NCBI RefSeq assembly: GCF_900590755.1
Contig: NZ_UUOC01000012.1
Location: 62,001-126,000, forward strand
Direction of reading: 5' to 3'
DNA: 64,000 bases
Source: Pseudomonas viridiflava
GTDB lineage: Bacteria > Pseudomonadota > Gammaproteobacteria > Pseudomonadales > Pseudomonadaceae
The position numbers and the translations under genes were made by a program. Of the stretch, positions 45,367 through 52,560 are shown in pieces (within the stretch, counting starts at the first letter, position 1; each line of letters begins with the position of its first letter). Below the pieces are notes generated by a model. The model saw nothing but the letters and a program-made list of their open reading frames with translations. It was not told the origin of the DNA and did not search any database.

Positions 45367-46393
45367 TGACCGTGAAACCAATAAGTATTATAAAGACTGT
45401 CTCAATCATGTCCATTGTCTTAATTCTGGCAGCCTGTGAGCAATCCCCTGAACCCACGGCCCCCACCCCGGTGCAGTTATCACCGGCGGAGCTGCAGCTG
45501 TTCATAAACCAGGTGAAAAAAATCTCGTGTATGTAGAGGGCGGCGAGTTTTTAATGGGCGACTTTGGCGCCCAATATGGCCCCGAGCAGACGTACTATGA
45601 TGAAGACAAGGATAGCAAGCCCGTGCATCCAGTCGAGCTCAGTACTTTCTTTATCAATAAGTTTAAGGTGACCAATGCGGAGTATCAGTTCTACCTGAAA
45701 TCCAATGGGCTACTGCTGCGGGATCGAGGGACAATAAACAAAAAAAAGTGGGGTGATATTAATTCCCTACCCAATACGCCTGCCCATGTTGATTGGTATG
45801 AGGCCGAAAAATATTGCGGGTGGCTAGCATCCGTCACGAAACTGGATTTTCGCCTGCCTACTGAGGCGCAATGGGAATATGCGGCCCGTAGTCGTGGGCA
45901 ATTCCTAGCTGTTGCAACCGATGATGGTACGTACCGGGCGGAGCCCTATAGCTTCATAACTGCGTCATACGACCCTAAAGGTATTAATATTTCCAGTAGG
46001 GAAAACCGAGTGACGTTCGCAAAAGAGATGGGCTGGAAAACTGAAAGTTTTACGCCTCTGCCAGTAGACATGTTTCCTTCAAATCCTCTGGGGGTGTATT
46101 CAATGTCGGACAACGGCTATGAGTGGGTGAGCGATTGGTATGATCCTGAATACTATAAAAGCTCCCCATTGAAAGATCCTCAGGGGCCAGATAAACCGGT
46201 ATTCAAAGATCATCTCGGTCATTTCACGAAAGTGATGCGTGGGCAAGACGTCGCGAACCCATACTGGCCCGTCGGAATTAACGTGCACAGAACGGCGCAG
46301 GCACCACTTGGACGTTTTTCAAGCAATGACCTGTTTCTTGTCGCCGATAAAACTATGCGCTGCGTTGTCAACAGCCCAGAGCCGGTGCATTAA
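45366..46393 (+). pseudogene. SUMF1/FGE-type lipoprotein, frameshifted in an A7 tract
   Basis: The first frame starts at 45366, sharing the A of the effector's TGA (TGATG). It encodes a lipoprotein signal peptide (SIMSIVLILAAC) and then QLFINQVKK before stopping at 45536. From A7 (45516-45522) the next frame continues NLVYVEGGEFLMGDFG and runs 288 residues through a formylglycine-generating-enzyme fold (NKFKVTNAEYQFYL; LPTEAQWEYAARS; SMSDNGYEWVSDWYDPEYY) to 46393. One extra A restores a single lipoprotein of about 340 residues. The RGGS-type end motif is changed to RGQ. As a periplasmic lipoprotein fused in operon with the effector it could be its immunity protein (inference). Loss, slippage expression or a sequencing error are all possible. 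Confidence 0.75.
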
Positions 46394-46958
46394 CATGTAG
46401 AGATTCCGCCCCTTAGTAAGAGCGCAGCGCCCACCCGCGGAGGTCTCCACTACAGGCCGGATTCAATCCTAACTGCACGGTCAGGACCTGGCTGGCACCT
46501 ACGCAGGGAAATGGGCACGGGGCCGCTGGCGCTGCTCGCTGCGCGGCTTCAAGATGCCGAAGGAAATTTTTCTGGTCTGCCAAAAGGGCCGTTGAATGGG
46601 GGGAGACACTTCAAGAGGTTGCCAAGGGGTATCAAGCGAACCGCCTTCGCAGCCTTTTGCTGTCTTGCCTAGCGGTTTCGGTGCAGGGCAGAGATTTTTC
46701 CACGGCGCCCCGCGCCAGATCAATCAAGGAGACCACCGAACAGGCCAGGTCCTGTTTATTGCCGCTCACCTGTGTGCATAGCGCCAAAACTTCGCCGATA
46801 TGGCACACTTCGCCCCTTGAAACCTGAAGCGTTTGCCCGGTTTTACACGCGCTGTGGGTTTTCTACGTATTTATATTGGTACGTCTGTCCCATGTCTTGG
46901 GTTTGGCGTACCGTCGAGCAGGTCGAAACCTGCATTGATCAATAAGAGAGGAACGACC
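46394..46958. other. Gap with no supported gene
   Basis: 565 bases. Short open frames exist on both strands (for example 46499-46723 minus), but none has an RBS, codon bias or recognisable motif. No terminator is seen after the frameshifted lipoprotein. AGAGAGGA at 46946-46953 is the RBS of the next gene. The region may hold eroded DNA from the right edge of the cassette. Confidence 0.5.
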
Positions 46959-48080
46959 GTGCACAACGTCGTCATCAGCGGCACAGGCCTGTACACCCCG
47001 GCCGACAGCATCTCCAACGAAGAGCTGGTGCAGTCTTTCAACACTTACGTTGCTCAATTCAACAGCGAGAACGCCGGCGCCATCGAGCGCGGTGAAGTGC
47101 AGGCGCTGACCGAGTCCAACGCTGCTTTCATCGAGAAAGCCTCCGGCATCAAAAGCCGTTTTGTCATGGACAAGGCTGGCATCCTCGACCCGCAGCGTAT
47201 GAAGCCGCGTTTGCCGGAGCGCGCCAACGACGAGTGGTCGATTCTCTGTCAGATGGGCGTGGCCGCTGCCGAGCAAGCGTTGCAGCGCGCTGGCAAGACC
47301 GCCGCTGATGTCGACGGGGTCATCGTGGCCTGCTCCAATCTGCAACGGGCTTACCCGGCGATTTCCATCGAAATTCAGGCGGCGCTGGGTATCCAGGGTT
47401 TTGGTTACGACATGAACGTTGCCTGCTCGTCGGCGACGTTCGGCATCCAGGCGGCCAGCAACAGCGTGCAGCTTGGCCAGGCCCGCGCCTTGCTGGTGAT
47501 CAGCCCTGAAATCTGCACCGGCCACCTGAACTTCCGCGACCGCGACAGCCATTTCATCTTCGGCGATGCGGCCACTGCCGTGCTGGTCGAACGTGCTGAT
47601 CTGGCCACTTCGCCTTATCAGTTCGATATCGTCAGCAGTAAATTGCTGACCAGTTTCTCCAACAACATTCGCAACAACTTCGGCTTCCTCAACCGCGCCT
47701 CGGATGAAGGCGAAGGCGCTGCGGACAAACTCTTCGTGCAGGAAGGCCGCAAGGTGTTCCGCGAAGTATGTCCGATGGTGGCTGATCTGGTTGGCGCACA
47801 CCTTGAGGAAAACCGCCTGAACGTCGGCGATGTGCGGCGCTTCTGGCTGCATCAGGCCAACCTGAGCATGAATCACCTGATCGTCAAAAAGCTGCTTGGC
47901 CGCGAAGCCACGGTGGAAGAGGCTCCGGTGATTCTTGATACCTACGCCAACACCAGCTCGGCGGGTTCGGTGATTGCGCTGCACAAATATCAGGACGATT
48001 TGTCGACCGGTGCGCTGGGCGTATTGAGCTCGTTCGGTGCCGGTTATTCCATTGGCAGCGTGATTCTGCGCAAGCGGTGA
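46959..48080 (+). CDS. Beta-ketoacyl-ACP synthase III-like enzyme (PA3286 type)
   Basis: 373 residues, GTG start with AGAGAGGA upstream. Thiolase fold of the FabH type: nucleophile Cys in DMNVACSSATFGIQAAS, His in RRFWLHQANLSMNHLI and Asn in DTYANTSSAGSVIALHKY. Its P. aeruginosa relative PA3286 condenses octanoyl-CoA from beta-oxidation with malonyl-ACP and so shunts fatty acid breakdown products into synthesis. I infer the same from similarity and from the nearby fadD1, fadD2 and phaJ. Confidence 0.88.
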   Translation: MHNVVISGTGLYTPADSISNEELVQSFNTYVAQFNSENAGAIERGEVQALTESNAAFIEKASGIKSRFVMDKAGILDPQRMKPRLPERANDEWSILCQMGVAAAEQALQRAGKTAADVDGVIVACSNLQRAYPAISIEIQAALGIQGFGYDMNVACSSATFGIQAASNSVQLGQARALLVISPEICTGHLNFRDRDSHFIFGDAATAVLVERADLATSPYQFDIVSSKLLTSFSNNIRNNFGFLNRASDEGEGAADKLFVQEGRKVFREVCPMVADLVGAHLEENRLNVGDVRRFWLHQANLSMNHLIVKKLLGREATVEEAPVILDTYANTSSAGSVIALHKYQDDLSTGALGVLSSFGAGYSIGSVILRKR

Positions 48081-48085
48081 GGCCC

Positions 48086-48155
48086 CTGTAGGAGCTGCCG
48101 AAGTCTGCGCGTTCTTTCAGGCAAATTGCCTTCGCAGCCTTCGGCAGCTCCTACA
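48086..48155. repeat. REP inverted repeat (class A, worn)
   Basis: Left arm TGTAGGAGCTGCCGAAGTCT (one change), right arm CTTCGCAGCCTTCGGCAGCT; the spacer is shorter than in other copies. Confidence 0.82.
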
Positions 48156-48296
48156 ACCGTCTGGGCACCGGCTCACCTGACGTTACCCCCGTCGGCAGCG
48201 ACCACGCAAACCTCGAATTCCCCAAGACCCTGCTTACTGGACTGATCGGGTCAGAACCGCTCCATAGGAGTGATCTCACGATATTGGCGCGATGTC

Positions 48297-48385
48297 GTGG
48301 GACTGGCTTTAGCCGGGAAGAGGCCAGTACATCCACCGTTCTTTATCATCTGAAATGCCGTCTTCCCGGCTAAAGCCGATCCCAC
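48297..48385. repeat. REP inverted repeat (class B)
   Basis: Arms GTGGGACTGGCTTTAGCCGG and CCGGCTAAAGCCGATCCCAC, each with one change. The rest of the 420-base gap between KAS III and the toxin remnant shows nothing else except the hairpin at 48492. Confidence 0.85.
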
Positions 48386-48491
48386 GTGATTTCACGGTCT
48401 ACAGAAAAGCCCATATCGATTCTGACGTCTGTAATTGACGCAAAAACCCTCGATGTCATACCCGGCTATTACACCTGACCGGGATCTGCTC

Positions 48492-48530
48492 AATACCTTG
48501 TATGGCTTCTTCCATGCCCTACAAGGTATT
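48492..48530 (+). promoter_or_regulatory. Stem-loop before the start of the first NEL gene
   Basis: AATACCTTGTA / TACAAGGTATT, a perfect 11-bp stem with a 17-base loop that can extend pairing by TGG/CCA. Its right arm contains AAGG, the only Shine-Dalgarno-like sequence for the ATG at 48535, so folding could hide the ribosome site. Confidence 0.55.
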
Positions 48531-48534
48531 CAAT

Positions 48535-50644
48535 ATGTCTGTCGATGAATCTGCGTCACGCAGCGACGCCATTCCCTTTGATTCCGGCCACTTGAACTAC
48601 GACTTTCTCAAGGCGCGCCTGCCCGCCTGGTTTTATAAAGCGTCTCAGGAGCTGCGCGATGCGCTGCGCAAAAGCCTGTTGTACAGCCAGTTTTCCCGAC
48701 GTGCCGTGGAGCCGTTGCGCACTCGGCTGGTTCCCGTCGAGCAGTTTGCCAAGCCCTTGCTGGAGCAGGCGTTGTACAAGCGCTTCGGCGTTCAGCTGGA
48801 TGTCAATGCCTTCCAGCTGGTGACGATGCGTTACGAAGAGGCCGTATCGATTCGACGTCTTGCCCCGCATAAACAAACCTTGCTGCAAGCCGCCCTTTGA
48901 CCTGTTGTACGAACACTTGCGCAGCAAGACTTGCGACGATGCGCGGGTGATTGCGGTGCCTTCCCGCGATGAGGACCAAAAGGCTCGCGTGCAGAGGCTG
49001 CAAGGCTTCGAAGCCCTTGGCCTGACCCTGCTCAATACCATGGGCTTTTTCGTGCCCGTACTGGGGGAAATCATGAGCGTGGTGGCGGCCGGTCAGCTAC
49101 TGCATGAATTCTTTGTCGCCGTCGAAGAATGGGATCATGGGGATCTCAACGAGGCCTTTGATCACCTGTTCGACATCGCTGGAAACCTTGCCAGCGCTGC
49201 TGTGCTAGGGGCGGCTGCGGGTGTCCGACCTGCGCCTGAACCCTCTGTGTTTGTCGAAAGCCTGCGGCAGCTCAGCTTGAGCAATGGCCGTATTCGACTC
49301 TGGAAGCCTGCGCTGAACCCCTTCGGTCATGGCGTTGAATTGCCTGCGTGGCTGCCGGCCGATGCTCATGGACGCATTGAGATGCAGGGCCAACTCTGGC
49401 TGCCGCTGGGGGATCGATTCTATCGGATCGAACTCGATACCAATGTGCAGCAATGGCGCATCAAGCATCCTCGCGGCACCCAGCCTTACTCGCCCGTGAT
49501 CGAGCATCATGGTGGCGGGGCGTGGCGCAGCGAAGTCGAGAATCCGCTGGGCTGGGATGAAACCACAGCGTTCAGACGCTTGGGTTCAGCCGAGCAATCC
49601 CTGACCCGTGAAGGCATGCAGAAGGTGCTGACCATCACCGGTGCCGACGAAGCTTTGATGCGTCAGGTCCATGTACAGAAACTCAAATCCCCAGCGCTGC
49701 TCCATGACTGCGCAAGACGTCTGGCGATTGAACCCGCCTGGGGCTGAGTGAAACCCAGCAACACGCCCCGGTGCTGCTGCCCCCCCGGCATGCCGTGGTT
49801 TGTCAGCGTGGAAAACGAAATTTTGCAACCCCGCGTCGAGCAATGGACTGATCTGGTGGCCGAGCCGGACTCCACAGATTTTTTCCGGATTCTGGGTGAC
49901 CTGAGGATGTCCGCCGATTTCACCCGGCACCGCGAAGCGCTGACGGCCCGGGTATGGCACGTGCTGGATGTCGTATCAGTCGATGCACGATTACGCGAGC
50001 AGTTATTCACCCTGGCGGCCCATCCGATGACGTGCGGTGACGGGGTGACCATTGTGTTTTCCAATCTGGGAATTCATGTGTTGGTCTTCGAAATCATGGC
50101 TTCTACGACGCAGGCCAGGCAGCCGGCCCGATTGTTCAAGCTCGCCCGGAGTCTGGAGCGCCTTGATCAGGTGGAAATCATTGCCCAAGAGGATATCGCC
50201 GCCCGCCTGCGCGAGCGCGGTACTGTCGATGAGGCTGAGATCAGGCTCGGTTATCGAGGGGGTCTGGCCAAGAAACGGGGTTTGCCCGCCCAGCCACGCA
50301 GCATGTTGTTCAGCAGCCTGTCGGGCGTGACGCCGGACAAGCTCGATATTGCGCGGCGACGGATCCTTGCCCGAGAAAGCAGCGCAGCTTTCATGGCATC
50401 GTTGATCAAGCGCGAGCTCTGGATGGAGTATCTGGAACATCACTTCGAGGCCCGCTTTGAACCGGTCAAGACCCCGTTCAGCGAACGCTTGCTGGCACTC
50501 GATAGCCGTAAATATCTGGATGAGGTTGCAGTGATCACTCAAGAGCGCCGCGCAGCAGTAGACGCCCTGGCGATAAGCCTGTCAGAGGCCATTGCCGGGG
50601 AGGTGCTGCAAGAGGAGGTGGTGCAGAGTGATGTGGCCGGGTAG
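48535..50644 (+). pseudogene. Decayed dermonecrotic toxin/NEL E3 ubiquitin ligase gene
   Basis: Three pieces of one toxin gene. 48535-48898 encodes the N-terminal start of the DUF6543 toxin domain (YDFLKARLPAWFYKASQELR). After QAAL the frame shifts and the sequence jumps to PFDLLYEHLRSKTCDDARVI, skipping about 770 bases relative to the paralogue at 52561. This second piece runs to a TGA at 49745. The third piece is in the same frame to 50644 and is the NEL ligase domain, including catalytic Cys in HPMTCGDGVTIVFSNL (TGC at 50033). About 2.1 kb with all leucine-rich repeats are missing at the second junction. An intact paralogue would be about 1660 residues. Not expected to make a working effector, although the NEL part could be translated alone. 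Confidence 0.85.
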
Positions 50645-50688
50645 GGCCCGGTTGCGCAAGCGAAGGCGGTGCGTCTGGCACACCGCTG

Positions 50689-50714
50689 TTCGCAGCCTTC
50701 GGCAGCTCCTACAG
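50689..50714. repeat. Single REP arm (class A, right half only)
   Basis: TTCGCAGCCTTCGGCAGCTC plus CTACAG, with no partner, between the toxin remnant and the porin terminator. Confidence 0.7.
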
Positions 50715-50737
50715 GTCATGACTGCAAAGAACAAAAA

Positions 50738-50795
50738 AGCCCGACATTGACCTGGCGAAACGGATGATGGGGATCCGCCAGGTCGATGTCGGGCT
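50738..50795 (-). terminator. Long-stem terminator of the porin gene
   Basis: 20-base arms AGCCCGACATTGACCTGGCG and CGCCAGGTCGATGTCGGGCT with one G-U pair and an 18-base loop. On the minus strand it is followed by T6. Confidence 0.8.
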
Positions 50796-50797
50796 GC

Positions 50798-50857
50798 GCA
50801 GCCACAAGCTTCAAGCCTCCTTCAAACTTGCAGCTTGTGGCTTGCAGCTTCTAGCTG
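50798..50857. repeat. AAGCTGCAAGC-type inverted repeat
   Basis: AGCCACAAGCT (50800-50810) and AGCTTGTGGCT (50832-50842) form a perfect 11-bp inverted repeat inside a stretch built from CTTGCAGCTT-like words. A separate small repeat family common in Pseudomonas intergenic DNA. Confidence 0.65.
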
Positions 50858-50862
50858 ATTCT

Positions 50863-52125
50863 TCAGAATTTCGCTTCTACGTCCAGCTGCAGGGTGTTGG
50901 CGTCTGCATCGCGCTGGCTGGCTACGGCGTAGTCAGCTTTGGTCAGGAAGTACGTTGCGCCGACCGAGAAGTTCTTGTCGATTTCGTAGCCGACCTTGAT
51001 CTTGTGGCCGCGCGAACCGGTGGTGCCGTTGGCGAAGTCAGAGTCGGTGAAGGCGCCAACCACTGCGTTACGCTGAGTATCGCGGTAGTTGTAGTCCAGA
51101 CCAAAACCAAACACCTTGGTCTTCACACCGGCCAACCAGGCAGTGTCTTGATCGTCGGTGCTGTCGTTGTTGACAACGTACTGGCCGTACAGCGCCAGTG
51201 GCAGGCCTAGGCCGCTGATATCAACCTGACCAAAACCTTCGTACAGACGGAACTGGTTGGTGGTGTTGCCGTTGACGCGCAGGGCAGCGCTGTCCTTGTC
51301 GTTGTCGAAGGCGTAAACGCTACCACCGACGGTGACTTTCAGGTTGTCGGTGGGTGCGAATTTCGCGCCCAACTGGCCGGCAGTCATGCTCAGGTCGTGA
51401 CGGAACTGGGTGCCTTCGCCGTCGATGTTGTCTTTGAGGGTGTAGTAACCGGCGCTACCGAACAGCTCGGACTTGCCGCCCAGCGGGATGCTGTAAGTGG
51501 TGGCCAGACCTTCCGGGTTGATGTCGCCGTCCCAGATCACGTCGCCCATGCTGACCCAGGGCTGGTTCATCTTGCCGCCGATCACGTGCAGGTTTTTCAC
51601 CGCAGTCGGGGCGTAGTCGATGTAGCCCAGGTCCAGCCACAGGTCTTTCTTGACGAAGTAGCCGTCGAGGTCCTGGTTGGTGGAGCGTGCGTCGCTGCTA
51701 CCGCCGGTGGCGATACGGATACCGGTGCTCACCTGCGGGTTGATTTCGGTGTAAGCACCAAGACGAGCGCGGATACGCTGGCGGTCTTTGTCCTGGCTGT
51801 TGGTCTGGCCATCGATGTTGATGGTTTCCTGACGAACGCGGACGTCACCTTTGAATTGGGTCTTGGCAGCCCAGGCGATTTTCTTCTCGAACTCGCTCTG
51901 AGTGGCCGATTTGGTGTTCTGCACGTCTGCCAGTGCTTGTTTCTGGGCTGCCTGGTCTTTGGCCAGTTCGGTTTGCAGTTCGTTGTATTGAGCGGCGTTG
52001 ATCGAACCGTTGGCCTTGAGCATGTCCAGCAATTTGGCGTCGACTGCGGCATTGGCCGGAACGCTGATGGCCAGAACCAGACCACCACACAGGGCGGCGG
52101 CAGTACGTGTAGAAACAAGACGCAT
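50863..52125 (-). CDS. Putative outer membrane porin (Porin_5 type)
   Basis: 420 residues. Signal peptide MRLVSTRTAAALCGGLVLAI to ANA. A short coiled-coil start (QYNELQTELAKDQAAQKQAL) may trimerise the protein or contact peptidoglycan. Then a beta-barrel rich in alternating aromatic/hydrophobic strands, ending ADANTLQLDVEAKF with the terminal Phe needed for outer membrane assembly. It matches the 'putative porin' family of Pseudomonas; substrate unknown. ATG at 52125 has GGAG six bases upstream; an in-frame ATG 12 bases earlier overlaps that RBS. It lies between the two NEL genes. Confidence 0.87.
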   Translation of the reverse strand: MRLVSTRTAAALCGGLVLAISVPANAAVDAKLLDMLKANGSINAAQYNELQTELAKDQAAQKQALADVQNTKSATQSEFEKKIAWAAKTQFKGDVRVRQETINIDGQTNSQDKDRQRIRARLGAYTEINPQVSTGIRIATGGSSDARSTNQDLDGYFVKKDLWLDLGYIDYAPTAVKNLHVIGGKMNQPWVSMGDVIWDGDINPEGLATTYSIPLGGKSELFGSAGYYTLKDNIDGEGTQFRHDLSMTAGQLGAKFAPTDNLKVTVGGSVYAFDNDKDSAALRVNGNTTNQFRLYEGFGQVDISGLGLPLALYGQYVVNNDSTDDQDTAWLAGVKTKVFGFGLDYNYRDTQRNAVVGAFTDSDFANGTTGSRGHKIKVGYEIDKNFSVGATYFLTKADYAVASQRDADANTLQLDVEAKF

Positions 52126-52148
52126 AGTGAACTCCATATCTCGGTTTT

Positions 52149-52214
52149 AGGGTGACGGCAGGTCACCCTTAAAATCCGCCCCACAGGCAGGGCGCTTTGA
52201 GGGTTAGTACCCTC
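52149..52214 (-). promoter_or_regulatory. Three consecutive hairpins in the porin mRNA leader
   Basis: AGGGTGAC-N5-GTCACCCT (52149-52169), GCCC-N8-GGGC (52178-52193) and GAGGGT-N4-ACCCTC (52199-52214), all within 90 bases upstream of the porin ATG. They would form a structured 5' UTR. The role (stability, small-RNA target) is not known. Confidence 0.5.
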
Positions 52215-52393
52215 GGTTCTAAAAACTGGCGCCAGTATCGCTGGGGGTTATTACAGAAAAGTGGCAGTGCAATTGCACGTCGATGACAATGCAACTTTCG
52301 CCAGGAAGTGCGGTCCAGAGCCTCCCGCACGTTTTCGGGTGAATGGTGGCTTTTTGCCTGGCGGGGTGAGTTGCGCTGGTCAGAATGGTTGCA

Positions 52394-52474
52394 GTGGGAC
52401 CGGCTTCAGCCGGGAAGGCGACAGTGCAGTCGACACGGATGTACTGACCCATTACCGGCTAAAGCCGGTCCCAC
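52394..52474. repeat. REP inverted repeat (class B)
   Basis: Arms GTGGGACCGGCTTCAGCCGG and ACCGGCTAAAGCCGGTCCCAC; the right arm has lost the usual CTTCCC end. It lies in the 435-base gap between porin and toxin genes, which also holds the small palindrome CATTTCA-T-TGAAATG at 52531-52545. Confidence 0.85.
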
Positions 52475-52560
52475 TGGACTGCGCGATAACTGTGTATGTC
52501 ACTGGGTGAAGTCCAGCTCATTACCGTTGCCATTTCATTGAAATGACTACGGAATGAACG

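Noticed and set aside
45366..45536. The 56-codon lipoprotein leader as an independent small gene
   Set aside because: Its end runs into the next frame at an A7 tract with perfect continuity of a longer lipoprotein, so it is the 5' part of the broken gene.
46499..46723. Possible small gene on the minus strand in the gap after the lipoprotein
   Set aside because: No RBS, no recognisable domain, Pro/Arg-rich composition; cannot be told from chance.
46863..47984. A 373-codon minus-strand frame
   Set aside because: Antisense to the KAS III gene, whose Cys-His-Asn triad and RBS are clear.
50738..50795. Long inverted repeat considered as an insertion-sequence end
   Set aside because: Position right after the porin stop and the T6 run on the minus strand fit a terminator; no transposase or target duplication is seen.
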